Both the position numbers and the translations under genes were made by a program. Under the pieces are notes generated by a model. It saw only the letters and a program-made list of their open reading frames with translations, made no database searches and was not told where the DNA came from. Source: Roseobacter litoralis Och 149 (GTDB lineage: Bacteria > Pseudomonadota > Alphaproteobacteria > Rhodobacterales > Rhodobacteraceae). From it: a stretch of DNA of 64,000 nucleotides. The first letter of the stretch is position 1. Every line of letters begins with the position of its first letter. Below are positions 25,329 to 33,958 of this stretch, piece after piece. Location of the stretch: the NCBI RefSeq assembly GCF_000154785.2, contig NC_015730.1:2666001-2730000 (forward strand). Direction: 5' to 3'.

Positions 25329-26102
25329 TCAGACCCTTCGTGTGGCATATAAGGCGATTGCCGCCGCATTCGATACGTTAAGCGATCCAAATTGGCCTGC
25401 CGCATCAATCCGCACGAGAGAATCGACAGTCTCTTTGGTTTTTTCGCGCAATCCCGGCCCTTCTGCCCCCAGAACCAGCGCAATCGGACGGTCCCGCTTG
25501 CCTTCAATGGCTTGTTCCAGCGTGTCGCGGGCTTCGCCGTCCAGACCCAGCACGATGTAACCCATGCCCTGTAATGCACGAATCGTATCCGCCAGATTGC
25601 GGACCCGCAAATAGGGCTGCCGTTCCAGAGCCCCACTGGCAGATTTCGCCAAGGCCCCGGTCTCAGGTGCTGAATGGTGACGCGTTCCGATCACGGCAGA
25701 CGCGCCAAACACTTCGGCAGAGCGCAGGATCGCGCCCACGTTGTGCGGGTCCGTCACCCGGTCGAGCAACATGACGCGCGGGTGCTCGGAGCCGACGCAC
25801 ACGTCTTCAAGGCTGCCCCAGTTCAGCGGCTTGACCTCCAGCGCCGCCCCCTGATGCACCGAACCGGGATCGAGCGGTGCATTGAATTTTCGAGGGTCCA
25901 CCACTTCGGGCGCGATTCCGGACGTTTCAATCGCGTCGGCCAGCTTGGCCTGCGCATTCAGCGTCACGATCAATTGCAATTTTTCACGCGCAGCATTCTC
26001 CAGCGCATCGCGCACAGCATGCAGTCCAAAAAGCCAGATTGTCTCGCGATTTTCCGTTTTTTTGTCCTGCTCCTTGCGCACGACCCATTTTGGTTTTTTC
26101 AT
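25329..26102 (-). CDS. rlmB: TrmH/SpoU-family 23S rRNA 2'-O-ribose methyltransferase (RlmB-like)
   Basis: 257 residues. Residues about 20-90 are the substrate-binding domain (IWLFGLHAVRDALEN). The SPOUT knot domain follows, with LDRVTDPHNVGAILRSAEVFGA, LVLGAEGPGLREKTKE and SLNVSNAAAIALY (motifs 1-3). RlmB methylates G2251 of 23S rRNA in E. coli; exact target here is inferred. The true start is MKKPKWVVRK at 26102: the longer open frame upstream runs antisense through tRNA-Tyr and is spurious. Confidence 0.9.
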   Translation of the reverse strand: MKKPKWVVRKEQDKKTENRETIWLFGLHAVRDALENAAREKLQLIVTLNAQAKLADAIETSGIAPEVVDPRKFNAPLDPGSVHQGAALEVKPLNWGSLEDVCVGSEHPRVMLLDRVTDPHNVGAILRSAEVFGASAVIGTRHHSAPETGALAKSASGALERQPYLRVRNLADTIRALQGMGYIVLGLDGEARDTLEQAIEGKRDRPIALVLGAEGPGLREKTKETVDSLVRIDAAGQFGSLNVSNAAAIALYATRRV

Positions 26103-26213
26103 TGTGGGCTTCCAACTGATTTTAGACGCACAAAAGCGACGGTTTTCGCCTTGACGGCTCAGGACACCGCTTGTAATCACGCTTTCACTGTTTATGCAAT
26201 GCATGAGCAGAGT

Positions 26214-26297
26214 GGGCGACAGGCCGCAAGGTGTGGCAGGGGACTGTAACTCCCTCGCGGAGACGCACGCCTGGTTCGATTCCAGGGTCGCCCACCA
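26214..26297 (+). tRNA. tRNA-Tyr (GTA anticodon)
   Basis: The acceptor GGGCGAC pairs with GTCGCCC, followed by discriminator A and an encoded CCA. The anticodon arm GGGGA-CTGTAAC-TCCCT presents GTA. There is a long variable arm (class II), and the T arm is CCTGG-TTCGATT-CCAGG. The D arm has a 3-bp stem and contains GG. It lies 110 bp upstream of, and opposite to, rlmB. Confidence 0.92.
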
Positions 26298-26421
26298 CTT
26301 CCTCATCTCTTATGTTTGTGGCGGTAACGTGCTTTGAAGCGTGTAGTGACCAGGCGTGCCTGAACCACGCACAGACCGAGAATTAGTGTTCGATAGATAC
26401 CGTCCAAGGCAGCCGGGAACT

Positions 26422-28077
26422 TTAAGCGAGGCGGCTCTTCAGCAAGTCACCGGATTTAAGAAGAATGGGGTGCCCGACCATCGAAAAAGCCGTGTTCACC
26501 TGTTTCAAGGCTCTGAGCGTTTCCTGATGGATATTACTCGTCTCGATGCTTTCAGCCAGCCCTTCACGTAGACGGCCGATATGGCTGCGTTGCAGCTTTT
26601 GTTCCACCTTGCGCACTTTTTCCTTAGCGGCCACCAGTTCGCGTGCCTCGGCCGGGTTTTGGTTCATCATGACATTCAGCGCCAGCTGCACGTTGCTTTG
26701 AACCCGGTCCGCAAAATCGCGGATCTCCTCGCGCCCTTGCGGTGAGAATTGCAAACTTTGCTTGTCCAGACGTCTGGCCAGTTCCACCATGATCCGCGCA
26801 ATCGCATCGGAGGCGGAATCAAGGCTTGATGATATGGATGCCAGTTCCATCGATCGACGGCTCAGGTCTTCGTCCAGACCCGTCTGACCCAGGCGCGCAA
26901 GATAGAGCTTGATATCAAGATGCATTGTCTTGGTGGCTTTTTCCTGATCGGCGATCTGCTTTGCCGTTACGCTGTTCCACTGGTCATAAAGGGGTTCGAC
27001 CGCGATCAGCATCTGTTCGATCTTTTGACCCATGCCAAGCAATTCGCGCGCCGTGCAATCAAGCGCCCGCTGAGGTCGATCCAGCAAAGCCGGATCAAGC
27101 GCGCTTGTGACTTCTAATGCACCGTTCATGGCAGGTTTCTCAGTCATGAGATGTGACAGTGCGGCAGTAATCAGACCCACAAACGGCAGTGCTGCGACTG
27201 CCAAAACAAGATTAAAGACCAGATGCAGGTTTATGGTTTGCCGCGCCGGGGTTGCGCCGAGATGGCTCAAGAGTTCCGGCAGGGCAGAAATCAAGACCAA
27301 GGCAAGGGCAGCCCCCCCACCGCGCAAGACCAGGTTGGCCATGACCATCTGCCGCGCCGCGGCGGGGGCCGTATAGGTCAGCAGGAATGCGATCAGGCCA
27401 CCGCCCAGATTGGCACCCAGTATCATCGCTGCAGCAGCATGGATCGGCAGGATGGATTGCCCCGCGAGCGTTACGAACAACAAAACCGCCGCGACGCTTG
27501 AATGCACGCCCCAGGCAAATACCGCGCCAATCACAAAAGCAGTTAAAAGGTCACGGCCAAGATAGGCCATCACGACCTGCGTGCCGGGGTTGGATATCAT
27601 CGGCTCTGTTGCGGCGCGTATCATGTCCAGTGATACAAAGATCAGCGCGAGCCCGATCATGATGCGACCAATCTGGCGCGTGCTGCTGCCTTCACCACGC
27701 AGAAACACCACGACGCCGACAAGCAGCAACAGTGGGATCAGGATGGGCTGACGCACCATCAAAAGCTGCGTGACGATGGCGGATCCCACATCCGCCCCCA
27801 GCAGGATCGCAAGCCCGGTCGCGGTGGCAAGCCCACCTTTGGACACGAAATTGGACACCAGAACAGCAACTGCAGTAGAGCTTTGCAAGAGCACAGCCGC
27901 ACCCATGCCGGTGCCAGCCGCAAGCAAACGGTTCTTCGCAGAATGACGCAGCCAAATACGCATTGGGGCTGCAAACCCGCGCTCAACCCCGGTACGCACC
28001 AAACGTACGGCCCAGATCAAAAGCGCTGCAGCGCCTGCGATCTGCACGAGGACTTGGAGAATGTGAGGTTCGTTCAA
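26422..28077 (-). CDS. Na+/phosphate cotransporter-family protein with PhoU-like C-terminus
   Basis: A 551-residue membrane protein. Two inverted Na/Pi-cotransporter repeats are seen: GMGAAVLLQSSTAVAVLV near residue 60 and WGVHSSVAAVLLFVT near residue 190. From about residue 320 it is soluble and helical, PhoU-like (ALDCTARELLGMGQKIEQML, SSSLDSASDAIARIMVELARRLDK). The NptA/YjbB group moves phosphate, often outward. Only 28 bp separate it from the phosphodiesterase gene upstream, so it is probably the last gene of the first Ugp-like operon. Confidence 0.88.
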   Translation of the reverse strand: MNEPHILQVLVQIAGAAALLIWAVRLVRTGVERGFAAPMRIWLRHSAKNRLLAAGTGMGAAVLLQSSTAVAVLVSNFVSKGGLATATGLAILLGADVGSAIVTQLLMVRQPILIPLLLLVGVVVFLRGEGSSTRQIGRIMIGLALIFVSLDMIRAATEPMISNPGTQVVMAYLGRDLLTAFVIGAVFAWGVHSSVAAVLLFVTLAGQSILPIHAAAAMILGANLGGGLIAFLLTYTAPAAARQMVMANLVLRGGGAALALVLISALPELLSHLGATPARQTINLHLVFNLVLAVAALPFVGLITAALSHLMTEKPAMNGALEVTSALDPALLDRPQRALDCTARELLGMGQKIEQMLIAVEPLYDQWNSVTAKQIADQEKATKTMHLDIKLYLARLGQTGLDEDLSRRSMELASISSSLDSASDAIARIMVELARRLDKQSLQFSPQGREEIRDFADRVQSNVQLALNVMMNQNPAEARELVAAKEKVRKVEQKLQRSHIGRLREGLAESIETSNIHQETLRALKQVNTAFSMVGHPILLKSGDLLKSRLA

Positions 28078-28105
28078 CGGGCGGACTTTCGTTCAGGGGA
28101 CGTCA

Positions 28106-28897
28106 TCAAAAGGGAAAAGGGCCTGCGCCAGCGACTGGCCCAATACGGATCGTTTGAAAGCCCCCGTCCCAGTGATGCAACAGGCAGCCGTCTTCTTGTA
28201 ACATATACCCCGTCGGGGCGTCAGGGCGACAGTCATAGGCAAAACTACTGCAGGGCGAGGGACATGAGATCGCAATATGGCCCCCCACATCGCTGATCAT
28301 CATGCTATGGATGTGACCGCACAGCAGGCGCAGCGGTCCGGGGTAGCCCGCCACGATCTCGCTTAGCGCGTTTTTGTTGCTTAGCCCGATGGCGTCCATA
28401 AAGCCGATGCCACAGAGAAAGGGTTGATGGTGCAGCGCCAGCAAAACCGGCGCGCCCCTTGCCTGCGACAGGGCGCCTGACAGAAACGACAGGCTCTCAG
28501 GCGCAAGCGTACCCCCGCCCTGCCCCTCTACCAATGTATCAAGGCCAATCAGGTGGAGACCGCCAATAGACCGGGTCCAGTTAAGTGAACCGGTCGGCGC
28601 AAACTGATCGGCAAAGGCGGCACGCAATGTCGCGCGCCCGTCGTGGTTGCCGGGGATCACATGGATGGGCAAATCCAGCGGAGCCATCAGCTTTTTGAAC
28701 CGCGTATAGCTTTCGGCAGTGCCATCATCGCTCAGATCACCACTGACAAGCACCGCGTCCACCGCGCCGATCTGATCGCGGATGCTGTTGATCCGCGCCA
28801 CCAATCGTTCCAACGCATCCGCTGTATCCAGCCGCCCCGACACAAGCGCGCCCTCCGGCACGATATGGGTGTCCGTGATTTGCAGGATCGTCGTCAT
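28106..28897 (-). CDS. Class III metallophosphoesterase (GpdQ/CpdA-like), operon A
   Basis: 263 residues. Metal-binding motifs are in order: ITDTHI (D8, H10), VSGDLSDDG, PGNHDG, ALHHQPF and GHIHS. This pattern is typical of glycerophosphodiesterase GpdQ and cyclic-nucleotide phosphodiesterase CpdA. There is no signal peptide, so it acts in the cytoplasm. It overlaps the upstream permease by 4 bp, which implies that it hydrolyses the imported substrate, plausibly a phosphodiester. A paralogue sits at 34756-35535. Confidence 0.88.
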   Translation of the reverse strand: MTTILQITDTHIVPEGALVSGRLDTADALERLVARINSIRDQIGAVDAVLVSGDLSDDGTAESYTRFKKLMAPLDLPIHVIPGNHDGRATLRAAFADQFAPTGSLNWTRSIGGLHLIGLDTLVEGQGGGTLAPESLSFLSGALSQARGAPVLLALHHQPFLCGIGFMDAIGLSNKNALSEIVAGYPGPLRLLCGHIHSMMISDVGGHIAISCPSPCSSFAYDCRPDAPTGYMLQEDGCLLHHWDGGFQTIRIGPVAGAGPFPF

Positions 28898-29703
28898 TTG
28901 ATCCCTGCGCGCAAGAATGCCTGAACGAACTGGCGCTGGAATATCAGGAAGGCGATCAGCAAGGGGGCCACCGACATGAGTGTCGCAGCAGAAATGATGC
29001 TGATATCAACGCCGTTTTCCGGCGCACCAAAAATCGACAGACCCACGGTCAGGGGCCGCGTATCGGGCGAATTGGTGACGATCAGCGGCCACAGGAAGTT
29101 GTTCCAATGGGTGGAGACAGAGACCAACGCATAGGCCAGATAGGTCGGTTTTGCCAAAGGCACATAGACCCGCCACAAGATACCCAGCAGGCCACAGCCC
29201 TCGATGCGCGCCGCCTCATGCAGCTCAATCGGGACCCCTTTGAACGCCTGCCGCATCAGAAAAATGCCGAACGCGCTGGCCATATAGGGCATGCCCACGC
29301 CCAGAATGGTGTCAAACAGCCCAAGGCGCGACACCATCGCATAGTTTTCCACGATCAGGACTTCGGGCAGGATAAAGAGCTGCATCAGCACCAGAATGAA
29401 GACGAAATCCTTGCCCGGAAACTGCAACTGCGCAAAGGCAAATCCGGCCAGTGTGGTCAGGAAAAACTGCCCGATCAGGATCACCGTCACCAGCAGGAAA
29501 GTGTTGAGGAAATACTTCAACCAAGGCGCCCCGGCCCATGCCACGCGAAAATTTTCCAGCGTCCACGGGGAAAACAGGTTCAGGTTGACCGCGTCGGACG
29601 TGGAATGCGTGGCGGCCCAGAACGCAAAAAGCAAGGGTGCGACCCAGATGACCGCCAGCAGGATCGCACCGAAACTATCCATGAAGTTGCTCAGGCTCTT
29701 CAT
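28894..29703 (-). CDS. Sugar-type ABC permease, MalG/UgpE class, operon A
   Basis: 269 residues, six membrane helices, with the EAA loop EAARIEGCGLLGILWRVYVPLAKPTYLAY that contacts the ATPase. It is paired with the MalF/UgpA-class permease, whose stop it overlaps by 4 bp. Both are strongly similar to the operon B permeases in order and motifs (HWNNFLWPLIVTNSPDTRPLTVGL also occurs there with one change). Confidence 0.9.
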   Translation of the reverse strand: MKSLSNFMDSFGAILLAVIWVAPLLFAFWAATHSTSDAVNLNLFSPWTLENFRVAWAGAPWLKYFLNTFLLVTVILIGQFFLTTLAGFAFAQLQFPGKDFVFILVLMQLFILPEVLIVENYAMVSRLGLFDTILGVGMPYMASAFGIFLMRQAFKGVPIELHEAARIEGCGLLGILWRVYVPLAKPTYLAYALVSVSTHWNNFLWPLIVTNSPDTRPLTVGLSIFGAPENGVDISIISAATLMSVAPLLIAFLIFQRQFVQAFLRAGIK

Positions 29704-30593
29704 TGGTAATGCGTCCTTTTATCAAGATAGCTGAACTTGATCGCCGCCACGATGGCCAGCACCACGATGACCATGATGGTCATGGCAGCCGCACTTGGCG
29801 CATCAAAGAACGCAAAGGCCATTTCCCAGATGTAATAGAGCAGCAGTTTGGAGGCGTCCGACGGCCCCCCCTTGGTGAGAATAAACAGATGGTCGATCAG
29901 TTTGACCGAATTGATCAGCGCATTGACCGCAATGAACACTGTCGTGGGCATCAGGAGCGGCAACACGATACGCCGCGTATAGGTCCAGCGGCTTGCACCC
30001 TCAATGTCTGCGGCTTCCTTCAGATCCTCGGGGATGGTCTGGAGCGCCGCAAGGTAGAAGATCATGAAAAACCCCGCCTCTTTCCAGATCGTCACGATGA
30101 TGATCGCCCAAAGTGCCGTTTCAGGTTGCCCCAGCCAGTTCACCGACGGCAGACCGAACAGGCTGCCGATCTGGTCCAGCACGCCAAGACCGGGGGTGTA
30201 GAAGAACAGCCACAGGTTTGCCGCTGCGATCATCGGCAGCACTGTCGGGGTGAAATAGGCGGTGCGCACAAAACCGCGCGCGCGGATTTTACCATTCGCC
30301 CAAAGCGCCATGGCCAGCGCAATGCCCATCGACACAGGGATCGTGACCCCGGCGTAGATCAGGTTGTTCTTGACCACGAGCCAGAAGGTCGGATCGGCAA
30401 ATAGGTCAGTATAGTTCTCAAGACCCACATATTCGACGGGTTTGCGGCGTGTGCCGCGCGAAAACAGGCTCGTCCAAAGGGTTGCAATGCTTGGATAAAA
30501 CGCAAAGGCAGACAGCAGCACCAACGCCGGAGACAGCAACAGCCAGCCATAAATGGCCTGCCTGCGACGTTCAAGGTTGGCATGTTCTGACAT
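29700..30593 (-). CDS. Sugar-type ABC permease, MalF/UgpA class, operon A
   Basis: 297 residues, six helices, with EAA loop EDLKEAADIEGASRWTYTRRIVLP. GLENYTDLFADPTFW near the N-terminus and PTVLPMIAAANLWLFFYTPG are typical of the UgpA/MalF class. It lies downstream of the binding-protein gene, separated by a stem-loop. Confidence 0.9.
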   Translation of the reverse strand: MSEHANLERRRQAIYGWLLLSPALVLLSAFAFYPSIATLWTSLFSRGTRRKPVEYVGLENYTDLFADPTFWLVVKNNLIYAGVTIPVSMGIALAMALWANGKIRARGFVRTAYFTPTVLPMIAAANLWLFFYTPGLGVLDQIGSLFGLPSVNWLGQPETALWAIIIVTIWKEAGFFMIFYLAALQTIPEDLKEAADIEGASRWTYTRRIVLPLLMPTTVFIAVNALINSVKLIDHLFILTKGGPSDASKLLLYYIWEMAFAFFDAPSAAAMTIMVIVVLAIVAAIKFSYLDKRTHYQ

Positions 30594-30615
30594 CGTGCCG
30601 CTCCGCTTTGGGAAA

Positions 30616-30650
30616 GGTCGGGCCGATGCGCTTTGTGCATCAGCCCGACC
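30616..30650 (-). promoter_or_regulatory. Stem-loop after the operon A binding-protein gene
   Basis: GGTCGGGC pairs with GCCCGACC and, inside a C/A mismatch, GATGC pairs with GCATC. The 7-base loop has no U tract on the transcribed strand. It probably raises binding-protein mRNA over permease mRNA. A hairpin lies at the same place in operon B. Confidence 0.65.
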
Positions 30651-30657
30651 GGGGGTG

Positions 30658-31926
30658 TTATTGGTAGTCGCGCAGCAAACGTTCGGCGGCGGCTTGTGCC
30701 TCGGCCAAGGCGGCCACTGGTTCTTTCGCGCCGGTCAATGCGGACTGGATCGCGTTGTTCAGACCATCGCGCACGCGCGCCGTCTCGAAGGTCGAGAACT
30801 CGGCCACGGCGTTTTCCAGTTGGTTGCGTGCAACCAGTGCAGGCGGGAATTCTTCTGTGTAGGCCTTGAGCGCCTCGGTCTCATAGGCGGCTGGCGACAC
30901 ACCCATATACCCTGTGCCGATGGACCATGCCGCCGCCTGCTCTGGTGCCGTCATGAACTGCATCAGCTTGAGGGCCGCCGCGCGCTCTTCGTCTGTTGTG
31001 TCCTTGAACAGGTAGAAGTTGCCGCCCCCCGTGGGGGACCCTTTGCGCACATTCGCGGGCAATTCGGCCACACCGAAATCAAAGCTCGCGCCATTTTTCA
31101 CCGCCGTCAGGTTACCGGTTGAGTGCCACATCATTGCTGTCTGACCCTCAAGGAAGGCCTGTCGCAATGTGCCCCATTCGACAGTGCCCGTTGGCATGAT
31201 CCCATGCTCGGCAGAGAGCGACTTCCAGAACTCCAGCGTTTCCACAACGGTCGGGTCGTCGAAATAGGTGGTCAGACCATCGCCCGACATCACCTCTTTG
31301 CCGTTCTGGATCGCGAGGGCCTGAAACATCCAATAAGGATAGCCGGTGGACGGGATCATCAAACCGTAGGTGTCGTCATTCGTCAGGGCCTTGCCCATCT
31401 CGATCATCTCGTCCCAGGTGGTGGGTGGTGCTTCGGGATCAAGGCCCGCAGCACGGAACAAATCCTTGTTGTAATAGGCCACGATGGTGGATCGCTGGAA
31501 CGGGATGCCCCACGTCTGTCCTTCGATTTTGCCATTGGCCATCAGTGCCGGATAAAAACTGTTCAGCCATGCCTGATCCGCCTCGGTGGTAGCGACCTCT
31601 TCGAACGGGATGATGAGTTCCTGCTCGATCAGGTCATAGGCGTCGATGGAAAACATCACCGCAAGCTGCGCAGGCTCGCCGGATGCAAGAGCGGACAAGG
31701 CGCGCACACGCGTGTCATCATAATTGCCCGAATAGATCGCATTAACCTTGATGTCCGGGTTTGCAGCCTCAAAATCCGCAACGATTCCGTCCACCACTTC
31801 GGTCAACGCTCCGCCGACCGCAATCGGGTAATACATCGTCAGTTCAGTCTCGGCCGTTGCTGGCACGGCAAGCCCCGCCGCCATGGCCGTGGCCAATCCC
31901 AGCCCTGTTGTCGAAAAGTGTCTCAT
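30658..31926 (-). CDS. ABC substrate-binding protein, UgpB/sugar type, operon A
   Basis: 422 residues with a signal peptide (MRHFSTTGLGLATAMAAGLAVPATA). Periplasmic type 1-sugar binding fold: ELTMYYPIAVGG, DIKVNAIYSGNYDDT, IPFQRSTIVAYYNKDLFRAAG, PTTWDEMIEMGKAL and GGGNFYLFKDTTDEER. The closest visible relative is the operon B protein, with many shared blocks. Wording is nearest the glycerol-3-phosphate (UgpB) group, but the ligand is inferred only from the phosphodiesterase neighbour. MRHFST at 31926 is chosen because the signal peptide begins there. Confidence 0.9.
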   Translation of the reverse strand: MRHFSTTGLGLATAMAAGLAVPATAETELTMYYPIAVGGALTEVVDGIVADFEAANPDIKVNAIYSGNYDDTRVRALSALASGEPAQLAVMFSIDAYDLIEQELIIPFEEVATTEADQAWLNSFYPALMANGKIEGQTWGIPFQRSTIVAYYNKDLFRAAGLDPEAPPTTWDEMIEMGKALTNDDTYGLMIPSTGYPYWMFQALAIQNGKEVMSGDGLTTYFDDPTVVETLEFWKSLSAEHGIMPTGTVEWGTLRQAFLEGQTAMMWHSTGNLTAVKNGASFDFGVAELPANVRKGSPTGGGNFYLFKDTTDEERAAALKLMQFMTAPEQAAAWSIGTGYMGVSPAAYETEALKAYTEEFPPALVARNQLENAVAEFSTFETARVRDGLNNAIQSALTGAKEPVAALAEAQAAAERLLRDYQ

Positions 31927-31973
31927 TGTTCTCTCCCTTGATTTCACTGGTGAATTTCGCCGTCCGGCAGGCA

Positions 31974-32993
31974 TTACCCCGTCAGTCGATGGCCTGCCGC
32001 GTTAAAAACGTGCAGGTTTTGGTCGTCAAACGTAATGTCGATTTCATGGCCCTCCGCCATCATCGAAAGGCCGGGCTTCAGCACGCATAAGCCCGAGGCA
32101 TCCGCATGATCCAGACCGATCAGGGTCTCTGCCCCCAAAAATTCGCTTTCACTGACCCTGCATTGCATCCGGCCTTGCCCTTTTGGCACGATCTGGATGT
32201 TTTCGGCCCTGATCCCAATGGTCTTATCCGCGCCAAAACCGCTGAAAACATGCGACGCAATCAGGGCCATGGGGGGGGCGCCGACAAATTCCGCGACAAA
32301 GGTGTTCTTTGGTCTGCCATAGAGGTCTTCGGGCGTGCCGACCTGCTGGATATGGCCATCCTTCATCAGGACGACGGTGTCCGCCATGCTCATCGCTTCG
32401 GTCTGATCGTGGGTAACGTATACAACCGTGATGCCCAGATCACGCTGCAGTTTCTTGATGTCCTTGCGCACCGCATTGCGCAGCTTTGCATCAAGGTTCG
32501 ACAGAGGTTCATCCATCAGACACAGCCGTTGCCCCGCCACAATCGCGCGCGCCAAGGCGACGCGCTGGCGCTGGCCGCCGGATAATTCGCCCGGTTTGCG
32601 GTCCTCCAGCCCAAGCAACCCGGTGATTTCCAGCGCGCGGTACAGTTTCTCTTGCCGCTCTTTCTTGGGCACGCGCCGCACCTTCAGACCGAAAACCACA
32701 TTCTCAGCCACCGACAGATGCGGAAACAACGCATAAGACTGAAAGACCATCGACAGGTTCCGGTCAGACGCAGCACTGGTCGTGACGTCCCGGCCGTCAA
32801 TCCAGATCTTGCCCTCATCAGGCAATTCCAGCCCGGCCAGCAAGCGCAGCGTCGTCGACTTACCACACCCCGACGGCCCCAGCAGCGCGGTAAAGCTGCC
32901 CTGAGCGATATCAAGGCTGATCCCTTCGACGCCAAGCTGACCGTTCCAGCGTTTTGCCACGCCATCGAGTTTCACAAACGGTGATGCCATCAT
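31974..32993 (-). CDS. ABC ATP-binding protein, MalK/UgpC type, operon A
   Basis: 339 residues. Walker A GPSGCGKST, signature ELSGGQRQRVALARA, Walker B LCLMDEPLSNLDAKLR and switch VTHDQTEAMS. A TOBE/OB region follows (IGIRAENIQIVPKG). This is the CUT1 class that pairs with two MalF/MalG permeases. It overlaps the regulator gene by 4 bp, and the binding-protein gene begins 48 bp after it. Confidence 0.93.
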   Translation of the reverse strand: MMASPFVKLDGVAKRWNGQLGVEGISLDIAQGSFTALLGPSGCGKSTTLRLLAGLELPDEGKIWIDGRDVTTSAASDRNLSMVFQSYALFPHLSVAENVVFGLKVRRVPKKERQEKLYRALEITGLLGLEDRKPGELSGGQRQRVALARAIVAGQRLCLMDEPLSNLDAKLRNAVRKDIKKLQRDLGITVVYVTHDQTEAMSMADTVVLMKDGHIQQVGTPEDLYGRPKNTFVAEFVGAPPMALIASHVFSGFGADKTIGIRAENIQIVPKGQGRMQCRVSESEFLGAETLIGLDHADASGLCVLKPGLSMMAEGHEIDITFDDQNLHVFNAAGHRLTG

Positions 32994-33769
32994 GTCCCAT
33001 GCCCTCCCGCCACAAGCAGCTTGTCATTGATCCGGGTCAGCAGCGGCGCAAATGCATCGCCCGGCCGACGATCCGTGATGATCTGATCCATGTCTGCGAT
33101 ATTATCGCCCAACGCCGGTGCTTGCCGCCCGAATTTCAGCCAATCGACGACCAGCAAGGCCTGTTGCGCATTTTCCCGAATGACTTGCCGCGCGCGCACT
33201 TCGGTCGGGAAAAAGTCGAGCAGCCCGCCATCCTCCGCAACACCAGCCACGCCGAACACCGCATATTCAGCCCTGAAGCGCCCGAAGAAATCCAGCACCT
33301 CATTGCCCAAGATATCCCGATCAGGCAGGCGCATTTCCCCGCCGGGTATCAGGATACGGTTGGACACTTCTTCGCTTAGCGCCATGGCAGCGCTGAGGTT
33401 ATTGGTAATGACCGTCAGCCCTTTGCGCCGTCGCAGGGATTGCGCAACGCGCAAGGGCGTCGAACCGATGGAAATGAAGACGGTTGAATCGTCCGGGATC
33501 AGATCCGCCGCGGCCTCGCCAATCATCTGCTTGCCGGGGTTATTTGTCTCTGTGCGCTGATCAAACGGTGTATTCAGGAACTCGCGGCTCAGCTCAATCC
33601 GACCATGTCGCCGGTGCAGCATTTCACCTTCGCACAGCGCATCCACATCGCGGCGGATCGTTTGCATGGAAACGTCAAACCGCTCAGCCAGAGACCCGAC
33701 AGCCACCGCGCCCCGTTCCAGAACAAGCTCAGAGATCGCCGCCCGCCGTTTGCGCTTCTTCGATGACAT
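32990..33769 (-). CDS. DeoR-family transcriptional regulator, operon A
   Basis: 259 residues. The N-terminal HTH is RRAAISELVLERGAVAVGSLAERFDVSMQTIRRDVDALCEGEMLHRRHG; the C-terminal DeoR sensor domain has the IGSTPLRVAQSL and TNNLSAAM phosphosugar-binding motifs. DeoR proteins sense phosphorylated sugars or polyols such as glycerol-3-phosphate. It is first in its operon, so it is likely autoregulated. MSSKKRKRR is chosen over a Cys-rich upstream extension that is not part of the domain. Confidence 0.9.
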   Translation of the reverse strand: MSSKKRKRRAAISELVLERGAVAVGSLAERFDVSMQTIRRDVDALCEGEMLHRRHGRIELSREFLNTPFDQRTETNNPGKQMIGEAAADLIPDDSTVFISIGSTPLRVAQSLRRRKGLTVITNNLSAAMALSEEVSNRILIPGGEMRLPDRDILGNEVLDFFGRFRAEYAVFGVAGVAEDGGLLDFFPTEVRARQVIRENAQQALLVVDWLKFGRQAPALGDNIADMDQIITDRRPGDAFAPLLTRINDKLLVAGGHGT

Positions 33770-33810
33770 CCTGCCTCCCCAAGCTGGCTTCCTGATGACG
33801 TTAGAACAAC

Positions 33811-33927
33811 AAAAGCAACAAAACAACATTTATGATATAAGGAATTGTGAAGTTTTTCTGACAAACTCCCCTCCTTGTAGTGCTCCGCCCCTACAGCCAT
33901 GTAGAATATGTTGCTTTGTTGCTTTTT
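33811..33927. promoter_or_regulatory. Spaced inverted repeats in the operon A promoter region
   Basis: AAAAGCAACAAA (33811-33822) and its reverse complement TTTGTTGCTTTT (33915-33926) flank about 90 bp of AT-rich DNA just before the DeoR start. GTTG(T/C)TTT-like half units recur next to each copy. They could be paired DeoR operators that allow looping. Operator function is inferred from position and symmetry only. Confidence 0.4.
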
Positions 33928-33958
33928 AGCCTTACCCAACCCCTCGCCGTTGGATCGG

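Noticed and set aside
26103..26306. N-terminal extension of the rlmB open frame
   Set aside because: It reads antisense through tRNA-Tyr; the methyltransferase domain starts at MKKPKW.
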